26,381 bases of DNA from CAZGUX01 sp046160045 (GTDB lineage: Bacteria > Acidobacteriota > Terriglobia > Bryobacterales > Bryobacteraceae): contig JBJXGR010000073.1 in the NCBI GenBank assembly GCA_046160045.1, positions 1 to 26,381 of the forward strand, in the 5' to 3' direction. A program made the translations under genes and the position numbers. The stretch's first letter is position 1; each line of letters begins with the position of its first letter. This document shows, in pieces, positions 17,517-25,507 of this stretch. Below the pieces are notes generated by a model, which had not been told where the DNA came from, ran no database searches, and worked only from the letters and a program-made list of their open reading frames with translations.

Positions 17517-18794
17517 GTGATCGTCTTCGCCACCATCTTCGCCAAGAACTACCTGGCCCACGTGCGTACGCTGATGGATTCGGTCGCCCGCCATCATCCC
17601 GAAGCTCGCCGCGTCGCTCTCCTGGTCGACCGGCCCGACGGCTGCTTCGATCCCGCGCGCGAGGACTTCGAGATTGTAGCTTCGGACGAACTCCCCATTT
17701 CCAACCGCCCCGGCTTCTTCTTTCAGTACACAGTGCTTGAGGCGGCGACGGCGCTAAAACCTCTCTTCTTGTCACACCTGCTCGCGCGGGCCGGTGTGGA
17801 GCGATTGATCTATCTGGACCCGGACATGCAGTTGTTCCAGCCGTTGGACCCCGTGATGCGGGCGCTCGATTCCTGCTATTGGGCCCTGACCCCTCATCTT
17901 ACCCTTCCGGCCGGGCCGAAGACCGAACGGCACATTCTTCAGTCCGGGGCGTACAACCTCGGCTTCCTGGCACTGCGCCCCGGCGCCCTGGCGGAACGCT
18001 TGCTCGCGTGGTGGACCGAGCGAATTCGCGACTCGTGCTTTGCCGAACCCCAAGACGGCCTGTTCGTCGACCAGCGTTGGATGGATCTCGCCCCCACCCT
18101 CTTCTCTCCTGTCGCGATCCTCCGCGACGCCGGCTGCAATGTGGCCTATTGGAACCTGCCCCAGCGCCCGATAAAGAAGCAGGGGACAACGTACAACGTT
18201 GCCCAAGAGCCCTTGCGGTTCTTCCACTTCAGCGGTTTCCGGCCGGACCGGCCGGAGATCGTCTCCAGTCATGCGCCCGAGATGCAAACCTGCAAGGTCG
18301 GGGACGCGGGGGAACTGCTGAGCCACTATGGTCAACGCCTGCGGGCGGCGGGTTGGGAGAATGCCTCGGCGTGGCCTTATTCCTTTGGGACGTTCGACAC
18401 CGGCCAGCCCATCATGGATTTCGGCAGAAGAATCACCCGGTTGGACGCCGGGTTCGTGGCGATAGTGAATCCGTTCTCTGCGGAAGGCCAGGAACGGTTC
18501 GGCAGGTTTTGGACTTCGGCCCTGAGAAAAGGGGGACCCTCAATGCTCGCATGGACGATCTACCGCCACCGGCCGGACCTGCAACGAAGATTTCCGTTGG
18601 TCCCAGGGGAAGATTGCGTTGCGCTGGCCTCGTGGTTGCGGACGTTCGGGCAAAACGAGTATCGGATTCCACCCGATTTGTTGGGGGACACCCCCCTATT
18701 AGGGTTAGTACCCCACAGAATGGGGGGGGGTACCCTTAGCGCAGTCCTAGACCGTCTGAGGCTCCTCGCCAACAATTTGAAACGAAAGGGCTAG
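17517..18794 (+). CDS. Glycosyltransferase with DxD motif (GT8-like)
   Basis: The product is a 425-residue cytoplasmic protein. A GT-A type nucleotide-sugar domain occupies the first half: MIVFATIFAKNYLAHVRTLM at the start, and the metal-binding DPD at 101-103 inside RLIYLDPDMQLFQPLD, then QSGAYNLGFLALRP and DGLFVDQRWMDLA. This layout resembles family 8 transferases, but the donor and acceptor are unknown. GTG at 17517 is chosen because AGGAGG lies 5 nt before it and homology starts there; TTG 17475 and ATG 17496 are alternatives upstream. The last 35 codons run through a set of GC hairpins and an eight-G run, so the natural C-terminus may have been altered. Confidence 0.82.
   Translation: MIVFATIFAKNYLAHVRTLMDSVARHHPEARRVALLVDRPDGCFDPAREDFEIVASDELPISNRPGFFFQYTVLEAATALKPLFLSHLLARAGVERLIYLDPDMQLFQPLDPVMRALDSCYWALTPHLTLPAGPKTERHILQSGAYNLGFLALRPGALAERLLAWWTERIRDSCFAEPQDGLFVDQRWMDLAPTLFSPVAILRDAGCNVAYWNLPQRPIKKQGTTYNVAQEPLRFFHFSGFRPDRPEIVSSHAPEMQTCKVGDAGELLSHYGQRLRAAGWENASAWPYSFGTFDTGQPIMDFGRRITRLDAGFVAIVNPFSAEGQERFGRFWTSALRKGGPSMLAWTIYRHRPDLQRRFPLVPGEDCVALASWLRTFGQNEYRIPPDLLGDTPLLGLVPHRMGGGTLSAVLDRLRLLANNLKRKG
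18683..18735. repeat. GC-rich hairpins in the 3' end of the glycosyltransferase gene
   Basis: A GGGGG-aca-CCCCC hairpin at 18683-18695 is followed by a larger stem, AGG plus GTACCCC (18701-18714) pairing with GGGGTAC plus CCT (18726-18735), with a 4-nt bulge and an eight-G run (18722-18729). It looks unlike the rest of the gene and may be an inserted repeat that stayed in frame. Confidence 0.45.
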
Positions 18795-18833
18795 GTCCTT
18801 TCGCTGAGGTACCAAAAAGGCAGCTGGAAAGGG

Positions 18834-18862
18834 TTGACATGCCAGCGCGCCGCTGTTACGCT
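18834..18862 (+). promoter_or_regulatory. Sigma-70 type promoter of the PEP-CTERM gene
   Basis: A perfect TTGACA (18834-18839) is followed by 17 bp and TACGCT (18857-18862). A small hairpin, GCTCT-aac-AGAGC (18860-18872), falls at the predicted transcript start. The ribosome binding site GGGAGGA lies just before the ATG at 18901. Confidence 0.65.
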
Positions 18863-18900
18863 CTAACAGAGCTAAATGTATTTGGACTGCGGGAGGAATA

Positions 18901-19656
18901 ATGTTTCGGACTAGTCTCCAGAGTCGTTTGACGCTGGCTTTGGTGGTCGTCACCCTGTTTGCGCCTGGGTTGATGGCGATTCCCATCCCCTTTCGGAACA
19001 CCGGCCTGAATGGCGTGTTCAGCGCTTTTGCCGGTGGTGATGTCGATCCGGACTGGATTATTACCCAGATTCTGACTCCTAATCCTCCGGGTGCGATTCC
19101 CACAAACTGTCCTCCTAACACGGCATCCTGTTCGGCTTCCATCGTGGTGGATTCGGTGGTGACCAGTTCCGGCTGGCTCGCCAACACCGGCAACGACATC
19201 GCGCAGACCGGATCGAGGTGGATTTGGGTGAATCCATTTGCCCAGCCAACCGGCTTCGGCGCGGGCTTCCCTGTGCAGGTGCTGATCGAGACTCATTTCA
19301 CACTGCCGGCGGTCTTCGAGCCGACCACGATTGCGATCCAGGGCCGTATTGCTTCCGACGATGCCGTGACGCAAGTCAGCGTGAACGGTGTGACGGTGCC
19401 CGGCTTGAACCAGGCAGGTTTCAGTTCGTTCGGCCCGCTCTTCACGATTAACCTGGGGAGTTTTGGCGGACCGAATCCGTTCGTCGCAGGCGACAACCGC
19501 CTGGTGTTCCTGGTCAATGACAACATCGCGGTCGGCGGCTTCCGCGCCGAACTCACCGGCTCGTTCGAAGTGATTCCGGAACCGGCAACGTGGGCGCTCT
19601 TCGGCGCCGGGCTGATCGGCTTCGCAGCCTATCGCCGCCGGAAGGCGCGCGCTTAA
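18901..19656 (+). CDS. PEP-CTERM sorting-domain protein
   Basis: The product is a 251-residue exported protein. Residues 1 to about 26 form a signal peptide (SRLTLALVVVTLFAPGLMA). The mature part is rich in Gly, Asn, Thr and Phe and is probably a beta-sandwich, with a WIWVNPFAQPTGF segment and strands such as FVAGDNRLVFLVND. The C-terminus is a full PEP-CTERM tripartite tail: the Pro-Glu-Pro at 226-228 within VIPEPATWALFGAGLIGFAA, then YRRRKARA. Such proteins are anchored and processed by an exosortase (EpsH family) and tend to end in extracellular matrix or the envelope. No exosortase or polysaccharide cluster is visible nearby. It has its own strong promoter, a GGGAGGA ribosome binding site and its own terminator, so it is probably a single-gene unit. 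Confidence 0.9.
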   Translation: MFRTSLQSRLTLALVVVTLFAPGLMAIPIPFRNTGLNGVFSAFAGGDVDPDWIITQILTPNPPGAIPTNCPPNTASCSASIVVDSVVTSSGWLANTGNDIAQTGSRWIWVNPFAQPTGFGAGFPVQVLIETHFTLPAVFEPTTIAIQGRIASDDAVTQVSVNGVTVPGLNQAGFSSFGPLFTINLGSFGGPNPFVAGDNRLVFLVNDNIAVGGFRAELTGSFEVIPEPATWALFGAGLIGFAAYRRRKARA

Positions 19657-19678
19657 CTTCATCGCGAGAAAAAGCCAA

Positions 19679-19713
19679 GCCCCTTCGGACCATCTTAGGT
19701 CCGAGGGGGTTTT
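19679..19713. terminator. Rho-independent terminator, probably bidirectional
   Basis: A 5' arm CCCCTTCGGACC (19680-19691) and a 3' arm GGTCCGAGGGG (19698-19708) pair around an ATCTTA loop with one bulged T. A TTTT run (19710-19713) follows on the plus strand, ending the PEP-CTERM gene. On the other strand a run of five T appears about 8 nt past the stem (AAAAA at 19669-19673), so it may also stop the cstA-side operon that arrives from the right. Confidence 0.78.
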
Positions 19714-19746
19714 CAGTTTTCGGGCCGCCCGTCAGCAAGCAAGCTC

Positions 19747-19920
19747 TCAACAGCATTTTGCCTGTTGATACTTCTGCCGCAAGCGACGCTCGCTGAACCT
19801 CCGCCATTCCTCCGCCGAAGGCGCGCAGCCTCGCGCCAGGAGATGTCTCTCGTAAGCGCTCTCGTCGGAGAGTTCCTTCAACAATCCCCAAACGATCTTC
19901 TTCAGTCTTCGCAGCCACAC
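19747..19920 (-). CDS. YbdD/YjiX-type small protein linked to CstA
   Basis: The product is a 57-residue cytoplasmic protein starting MWLRRLKKIVWGLLKELSDE, then SAYERHLLARGCAPSAEEWR and RFSERRLRQKYQQAKCC. The helical start, the YERH segment, the E-E-W-R-R-F region and the terminal Cys-Cys fit the DUF466 (YbdD/YjiX) family, which sits directly after cstA in many bacteria and is needed for, or modulates, pyruvate uptake by CstA-type carriers. Start is GTG at 19920, two bases after the cstA stop, with GGAGG 7 nt upstream. This short GTG-started gene would be easy to overlook. A larger frame in the same phase reaches back to 20064 but overlaps cstA and has no family match there. Confidence 0.85.
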   Translation of the reverse strand: MWLRRLKKIVWGLLKELSDESAYERHLLARGCAPSAEEWRRFSERRLRQKYQQAKCC

Positions 19921-19922
19921 GG

Positions 19923-21989
19923 TCAGACCTCCTCCGGACGGAGTTGCGACAGCACGAAAGGCGCCTCGCGAACCACGGCTTCCCGGGTCCCCCGCAGGAT
20001 GCCAACCCATTGCCGGATCGAATCCACCAGAATCGTGGCTACCAGAATCAGGAAGACAAAGCACACCGCGGCATCCAGCCGTGCGTTAAAGATCATCGCC
20101 TCCGTTTCGGCGACCTTGGCCGCTGCGATCTTGCCGGCCCGTAGAGCTTCGTCCAGCACTTGCGCCTGGGCCAGAAATCCGACCCGCGGCAAGGGAGAAA
20201 AGATCTTCTGCCACGACGCCGTGAACGTGACGGTCACCAGCCAGATCATCGGCACGCACGTAATCCACATGTAGCGCGCGCGATGCATCTTGATCAGGAT
20301 CGTCGTGGCCACGCAGAGCGCGATGGTCGCCAGCAGCTGGTTCGCGATCCCAAACAGCGGCCACAGCGAGTTGATTCCTCCGAGCGGATCGCGGACCCCC
20401 TGATACAGAAAATACCCCCAGGCCATCACCACCGCGGCGCTCGACAAAATCACGCCCGGCATCCAACTGGTCCGGCCTAGGGGCTTCCAGACGTGCCCGA
20501 GCAAGTCCTGCAGCATGAATCGGCCCACACGTGTTCCGGCGTCGATGATCGTCAGGATAAACAGCGCCTCGAACATGATGGCGAAGTGATACCAGAAGCC
20601 AAGGATCGCCTCTCCGCCGCCTCCGCTGGCGAAAATATGAGCCATGCCCAGCGCCAGCGAGGGCGCCCCCCCGGTCCGATAGAACAGCGACTCTTCTCCT
20701 ACCTGCCTTGCCAGCGTCTGCATCGTTTCGACTTCGACCGGATAACCCCAGGAGGAAATCGTGGCCACGGCCGCCTGCGGCGTCGCACCGACGACTCCGG
20801 CTGGCGAATTCACGGCAAAGTAAACGCCTGGCTGGAGCACGCAGGCGGCGATCATCGCCATGATCGCGACAAAGCTCTCGAGCAGCATCGACCCATATCC
20901 CACGGGCCAGGCGTGCATTTCCTTGGCGATCATCTTCGGCGTCGTGCCTGACGAGATCAACGAATGAAACCCGCTGATCGCCCCGCACGCGATCGTGATA
21001 AAGCAGAACGGGAAGATGGTGCCCGCGAAGATCGGCCCGGTGCCGTCGACAAATCGGGTCAGCGCCGGCAGTTGCATCTGGGGACGAACGAACAGGATGC
21101 CGAGGCCGAGCAGTAGCACGACGCCCAGCTTGACAAACGTGCTCAGATAATCGCGCGGCGCCAGCAGCAGCCACACGGGCAGGGCGCTGGCGAAGAACCC
21201 GTAGATGATGATCGCGAACGCCAGCGTGGTCGCCGACAGGTTGAACAGCGGCGCCCAATCCGCCGATTTGGAAATCCATTCACCGGCAAAGATCGAGGCC
21301 ATGACCAGCGCGAACCCGATCACGGAGACTTCCAGCACCTTGCCGGGCCGCCAGTAGCGCAGGTAGAGTCCCATGAAGACCGCGATGGGCATGGTTGCCG
21401 CGATGGTAAACGTTCCCCATGGGCTGCCCTTCAACGCGTTGACCACCACCAGCGCGACGACCGCCAGCAGAATGATCATGATCAGCAGCACCGTGATGAG
21501 CGCCGTGAATCCGCCGACCTTCCCGATTTCCTCCTTCGCCATCTGTCCCAGCGACTTGCCGTCCCGCCGCATGGAGGCGAACAGGATCACAAAGTCCTGC
21601 ACGGCCCCGCCCAGCACCGCGCCGACAATGATCCACAGGGTTCCCGGCAGATAGCCGAACTGCGCGGCCAGGGTCGGCCCCACCAGCGGCCCGGGTCCCG
21701 CGATGGCCGCAAAGTGATGACCGAACACGATCCACTTGTTGGTGGGCTCGAAGTCGTGGCCGTTGCGCAGCCGCTCGGCCGGCGTGGCCCGGTCGCTGTT
21801 CAACATCATCACCTTCGTGGCGATGAACTTCGCATAGAAGCGGTAGCCGACCAGGTAGAGGCAGCTCGAAGCCACCACCAGCCACATGCTGTTGACCGGC
21901 TCTCCGCGATTCAATGCGATTCCGGCGAGCGCGCCCGCGCCCGTGATGGCAATTAGCGCCCAAAGGGCGTGGCCCGTGATTTTGTTCAT
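19923..21989 (-). CDS. cstA: Carbon starvation protein A family transporter
   Basis: The product is a 688-residue inner-membrane protein with many hydrophobic helices. Landmarks are GYRFYAKFIATKVMML, then NKWIVFGHHFAAIAGPGPLVGPTLAAQ (written here as two overlapping parts of the CstA signature: NKWIVFGHHFAAIAGPG and PLVGPTLAAQ), MRRDGKSLGQMAKEEIG, and a later SGFHSLISSGTTPKMI. CstA members are pyruvate/proton symporters in Escherichia coli and peptide or pyruvate carriers elsewhere, induced on carbon limitation. It follows the enolase-superfamily gene by 26 bp and is followed directly by the ybdD-like gene, so it is probably within a longer transcript. Confidence 0.95.
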   Translation of the reverse strand: MNKITGHALWALIAITGAGALAGIALNRGEPVNSMWLVVASSCLYLVGYRFYAKFIATKVMMLNSDRATPAERLRNGHDFEPTNKWIVFGHHFAAIAGPGPLVGPTLAAQFGYLPGTLWIIVGAVLGGAVQDFVILFASMRRDGKSLGQMAKEEIGKVGGFTALITVLLIMIILLAVVALVVVNALKGSPWGTFTIAATMPIAVFMGLYLRYWRPGKVLEVSVIGFALVMASIFAGEWISKSADWAPLFNLSATTLAFAIIIYGFFASALPVWLLLAPRDYLSTFVKLGVVLLLGLGILFVRPQMQLPALTRFVDGTGPIFAGTIFPFCFITIACGAISGFHSLISSGTTPKMIAKEMHAWPVGYGSMLLESFVAIMAMIAACVLQPGVYFAVNSPAGVVGATPQAAVATISSWGYPVEVETMQTLARQVGEESLFYRTGGAPSLALGMAHIFASGGGGEAILGFWYHFAIMFEALFILTIIDAGTRVGRFMLQDLLGHVWKPLGRTSWMPGVILSSAAVVMAWGYFLYQGVRDPLGGINSLWPLFGIANQLLATIALCVATTILIKMHRARYMWITCVPMIWLVTVTFTASWQKIFSPLPRVGFLAQAQVLDEALRAGKIAAAKVAETEAMIFNARLDAAVCFVFLILVATILVDSIRQWVGILRGTREAVVREAPFVLSQLRPEEV

Positions 21990-22015
21990 CGATTTACGCT
22001 CCGTGAGGCCGCGGC

Positions 22016-23119
22016 TTATCCGATGCGGTATTGTTCGATTCTCTCAGGACGAAGCACGATTCCGAAACCCGGATCCGTGCGCGGGGAAAGATACCCGCCG
22101 ACCGGCGCGATCGGGTTCGCGAGCAGGTCGTCGAACACTTTGACGTCCGAGCCGCGGATGAAGTATTCGAGGAACAGCCCGTTTGGAATCGCGGCCAGCA
22201 ACTGGCAGTGATAGTCCCAGTGATAGTGCGGCGCGATAGGCACGTCGAGAGCGGCCGCCATGTGGGCAACCTTCATCCACTCGCTGACCCCGCCCACGAC
22301 GGTGACATCCGGCTGCAGAATATCCGCCGCCTTCCGCTCCAGCAGATCGGCGAACGCCCATCGGGTAGCTTCCAACTCGCCGGTCGCGACCGGCCAATCC
22401 AGGGCATCGGCGATGCGAGCCATCGCCGCAACGTTGTCGGCGCGAACCGGTTCCTCGATCCAGTAGGGCCGGTATTCCTCCAGCCGCCGTAGCGCCGAGA
22501 TGGCTGTGTTTGAATCCGCCCAGCCGCCATTGGCATCGAGCAGGATCTCGACGCCGTCGCCGAGCGCTTTTCGAACCGCGGCCATGCGCACGGCGTCCTC
22601 GCGGGCGTCCAGTTTGCCCACCTTCAGTTTGACCGCCGTGAACCCGGCCTCCGCGTATTTCACGTATTCGGCCACCAGGTCGTCCAGGGTCTGGCCGTCG
22701 CGATAGTAGCCGCCCGTCGCGTAGCAGCGCAGGCGCGTCGAGTAGACGCCCAGCAGGTGCATCACCGGCATCCTGGCCGCCTTGCCGCGCAAGTCCCACA
22801 GCGCGATGTCGATCGCGCTCATCGTCCGCAACGCCGCTCCGCGCCGGCCGGCTTGTATCGACTGCCGGTACATTTCGGCCCACAGATGTTCCGTTTCAAG
22901 CGCGTCCGCGCCTTCGAGCATCGGACGGTAGATCTGGTCGATCAGGGACACCATCGCCAGGCTGCCGTCGTATCCCAACGAGACGCCTTCACCGACCAGG
23001 CCTTCGGCGTACACGCGCACAATCAGGTGATCGCGATGCGTGATCCGGCGCACGGCGTCGGATACGGCCGCCTTCAGCGGGATGGAAATGGCCAGCGCCT
23101 CGACGCGCTCGATCTTCAT
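22016..23119 (-). CDS. Mandelate racemase-group enolase superfamily enzyme
   Basis: The 367-residue protein starts MKIERVEALAISIPLKAAVS. It has a capping N-terminal domain (1 to about 125) and a TIM-barrel domain with Lys164-x-Lys166 (VKLKVGKL), metal ligands Asp195 (LLDANGGW), Glu222/223 (WIEEP) and Glu248 (GELE), the Asp271-His298 dyad (PDVTVVGG, APHYHW), and Glu318. These positions correspond almost one-to-one to the active site of Pseudomonas mandelate racemase, so it belongs to the mandelate racemase subgroup and should abstract a proton alpha to a carboxylate. The substrate may be a sugar acid or lactone but is not proven. Its ATG overlaps the upstream DUF1080 stop by 4 bp (ATGA), giving coupled translation. 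Confidence 0.93.
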   Translation of the reverse strand: MKIERVEALAISIPLKAAVSDAVRRITHRDHLIVRVYAEGLVGEGVSLGYDGSLAMVSLIDQIYRPMLEGADALETEHLWAEMYRQSIQAGRRGAALRTMSAIDIALWDLRGKAARMPVMHLLGVYSTRLRCYATGGYYRDGQTLDDLVAEYVKYAEAGFTAVKLKVGKLDAREDAVRMAAVRKALGDGVEILLDANGGWADSNTAISALRRLEEYRPYWIEEPVRADNVAAMARIADALDWPVATGELEATRWAFADLLERKAADILQPDVTVVGGVSEWMKVAHMAAALDVPIAPHYHWDYHCQLLAAIPNGLFLEYFIRGSDVKVFDDLLANPIAPVGGYLSPRTDPGFGIVLRPERIEQYRIG

Positions 23120-24285
23120 TTCGGTAACTCGACCGCGAGGATGTTCTTGAAGTCCAGGTTCGTCGTCGGATCGTGGGCCTGCAGGCTGAAAACGCCCGGT
23201 GTCGTCACCGCCTCCTTGCGCGCGTTCGAGCCCTCCGCGCGTGGGTCGTCCCAGTCCGCGGTGGGATAGCCGTTCACCCACGTCGCCAGGTGCCGCCCGC
23301 GGGCGATTACGGTCATCTTGAAAAATTCGCCGTCGTTCGGCACCACCCGCCGCGTCGGCTGGTAGTGATAGAGTCCGCCCGTTCCGAAATCGTGCGGCTG
23401 CAGCCGGTCGTTGTTCTTGAACTCGTTGCGGATCTGCGCTTCGTAGCCGCTCCAGAAGGTCTTCGCCGCGGCGCGGATGAACACGCCGCTGTTGGGATGG
23501 TGATTCGCGTCCTTGGAGTTCGTCTTGATGTCGAGTTGCAGGACGAAGTCCTGGAACGCCTTTTCGGTCTCCAACTGTCCAGGTCCCTTCTCCACATGGA
23601 TCACTCCGCCCTTGGCGGTCCAGACCGGTTTCTCCTTGGGCTTCGGTGCGTCCACCTCTGTCCAGCCCTTCAGGCTCTTGCCGTTGAACAGCGCCTGCAG
23701 CCCTAGCGGCTTCAGCTTGATGTTCCAGAATTCTATCTTCTTGTCCCTGTTGTATTGCAGCCCGATGTGCCCGACCTTGCTCTTATCGTCCCGGCCGTAG
23801 AGCACGCGCTGCCCATCCAACTTCACCAGGAAGTGGTTGCCTTGCACCTCGATCTCGTATGACATCCACTCGTTGTCCTTGAGCTTCACGGCCTTCCTGG
23901 CCTTCATGTGATTGACGAGCGAACCGGTGTTGAAGCCGGCCGGCTGGTTGTCGAAAATCTGTAACTCGAAGCCGGTGACGTGCGGCTGGCCTTCCTTGGC
24001 CGAACGGAGGAACACGCCGCTGTTGCCGCCGGCGGGTGTGCGGAATTCCAGCTTCAGCACGTAGTCGGCAAATGGGCTGTTCGAGCGCAGCCAACCCGGG
24101 TCGCCGTCGGGGATCAGCAATCCGTCGGCAACGCGCCACTTCGCGCCGCCTTCCTGCGTCCAGCCGAACAGGCTGTGGCCGTCGAACAGTTGGATCCAGC
24201 CGTCGGCGGCTTCCTGGGGTGTCAGGGTATTGGGTTGGGCGCTGAGCACGCCCGCAAACAGGAGGAGTACAGGGAGGATTCGCAT
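23116..24285 (-). CDS. Secreted protein with two DUF1080 domains
   Basis: The product is 389 residues with signal peptide MRILPVLLLFAGVLSAQ. Two DUF1080 (3-keto-disaccharide hydrolase) domains follow. The first (about 25-190) has GWIQLFDGHSLFGW, GGNSGVFLRSA, GFELQIFDN and IEFWNIKLKPL; the second (about 195-389) has LQALFNGKSLKGWTEV, HHPNSGVFIRAA, YEAQIRNEF, TTPGVFSLQAHDP and DFKNILAVELPK. This fits a tandem duplication of one beta-sandwich. Members are periplasmic or secreted, and several hydrolyse or eliminate 3-keto-glycosides. Start ATG 24285 is used because it gives the signal peptide. It is translationally coupled to the enolase-superfamily gene, suggesting a shared catabolic route, and lies 13 bp after the glycosyltransferase gene. 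Confidence 0.92.
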   Translation of the reverse strand: MRILPVLLLFAGVLSAQPNTLTPQEAADGWIQLFDGHSLFGWTQEGGAKWRVADGLLIPDGDPGWLRSNSPFADYVLKLEFRTPAGGNSGVFLRSAKEGQPHVTGFELQIFDNQPAGFNTGSLVNHMKARKAVKLKDNEWMSYEIEVQGNHFLVKLDGQRVLYGRDDKSKVGHIGLQYNRDKKIEFWNIKLKPLGLQALFNGKSLKGWTEVDAPKPKEKPVWTAKGGVIHVEKGPGQLETEKAFQDFVLQLDIKTNSKDANHHPNSGVFIRAAAKTFWSGYEAQIRNEFKNNDRLQPHDFGTGGLYHYQPTRRVVPNDGEFFKMTVIARGRHLATWVNGYPTADWDDPRAEGSNARKEAVTTPGVFSLQAHDPTTNLDFKNILAVELPK

Positions 24286-24298
24286 GGCAAGAGACTCA

Positions 24299-25507
24299 TC
24301 ATAACGCGAGCCGATCCAGAGCGCTCCGGGTCGCCTCCAAGACCATGGGAGGACTATCGCGCTCGACCTTGACCACCTCAATTTTGCCGTTGCCGCTGGG
24401 ACGCCAGCGCTGGAACATGCGCTGGCAAGGGAAGCCCGCGAAGACGCTGACCAAAGGGACGCCCGCCGCCGCCGCGACGTGCTGGCCGGCCGAGTCGTAC
24501 CCCACGTACAGATCGCTCCGCATGATCGCGGCGGCGAACGGGGCGAAGGCCCCGTCGAACACCGTGACCGGGCCTGACGCTGAGGCCACCGCCCGCTCCA
24601 CCCGCTCCGCCTCCTCCCCGCCCGCGCCTTTGTCGATGGTCACCGCGAAGCCGCGGGCCAGCAGTTCCTGGAGCAGTTCTGCTTCAAACGCGCCGCCGAC
24701 ACGCTTGTTCTGGTTTTCGCCGACACCCAGGCTGACAGTGCATTGGAGCTGAGGTCCACTGGCCGCCCGGTTCGTTTGATCGGGACGAAGGTATGCTTGC
24801 CCCTCCACTCCCAGCACCAGCCCAGACCAGCGCGCCGTCAACGCGCCCAGCGTATCGCCGCCCTCGCCGCCGAACGTCCGGCTGTCGAAGAACAGGTATC
24901 GCGCCTCATCACAAACCGGCAGCATGCCGAGCTGGGTGATTCGGGAATCCGGATCGATGACCAGTGCTTCCGCCGGTAGCCTCGACCGCAGTTCCCGCCA
25001 CGGCTTCAGGCGCTCGTCGAGCGAGCCCGCCCGGGGATAGGTAACGGCAAGGAGCCCGACCCGTGGATCTCCTTCGAACAGTTCCCAGGCTTTGCGGCTC
25101 CCCGCCAACAGAACCTCTGCCTTAGGGAATCTCTGCTTCGCCGCATCCAGCACACGGCTGGTGATAGCCACATCGGCGCCGAGGGTCACGCGTGACAGCA
25201 CTACCACACAGGACGGGTCCCGCCCGCGATATTCGCGCGGTTCACGAATCCGCCGATGCCGCTCCACCAATTGCTGCGCATCCACGGACCGGTCAGCGCG
25301 AGAGAGAACCCGCGCCATGACCCGTGCGTAGCTCTCCGCATGCTCAGGCTCAAACTGGTCCGCCAGTCCTTCCACGATGACGCGGAAGAACTCTCGCGAG
25401 CAGGGTTCTCCGGCAAGCGCCACCATGTCGCTCTCCGGCGGATCCTGCCCGCGGTTCAGCGCCGCGAGCACCCGTTCCGCCAGTTCGCTACACGAAGTAT
25501 TTGCCAA
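24299..25507 (-). CDS. Glycosyltransferase family 9-like protein
   Basis: The product is a 402-residue cytoplasmic protein. A helical N-terminal part (about 1-75, with SREFFRVIVEGLADQFEPEH) precedes a GT-B-like core that begins VVVLSRVTLGADVAITSRV near 104 and ends with YVGYDSAGQHVAAAAGVPLV, the region used by GT9 (heptosyltransferase-like) enzymes to bind the nucleotide sugar. The acceptor is unknown. Start is uncertain: TTG at 25507 overlaps mtnP by 20 bp; GTG at 25471 and ATG at 25426 (GGAG 6 nt before) are alternatives. The TTG or GTG is favoured because the SELAERVLAALNRG segment looks like real protein. Confidence 0.75.
   Translation of the reverse strand: MANTSCSELAERVLAALNRGQDPPESDMVALAGEPCSREFFRVIVEGLADQFEPEHAESYARVMARVLSRADRSVDAQQLVERHRRIREPREYRGRDPSCVVVLSRVTLGADVAITSRVLDAAKQRFPKAEVLLAGSRKAWELFEGDPRVGLLAVTYPRAGSLDERLKPWRELRSRLPAEALVIDPDSRITQLGMLPVCDEARYLFFDSRTFGGEGGDTLGALTARWSGLVLGVEGQAYLRPDQTNRAASGPQLQCTVSLGVGENQNKRVGGAFEAELLQELLARGFAVTIDKGAGGEEAERVERAVASASGPVTVFDGAFAPFAAAIMRSDLYVGYDSAGQHVAAAAGVPLVSVFAGFPCQRMFQRWRPSGNGKIEVVKVERDSPPMVLEATRSALDRLAL

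Noticed and set aside
20086..21279. A 397-codon minus-strand frame overlapping cstA
   Set aside because: It is a shifted-frame shadow of cstA on the same strand, with low-complexity Arg/Gly-rich sequence.
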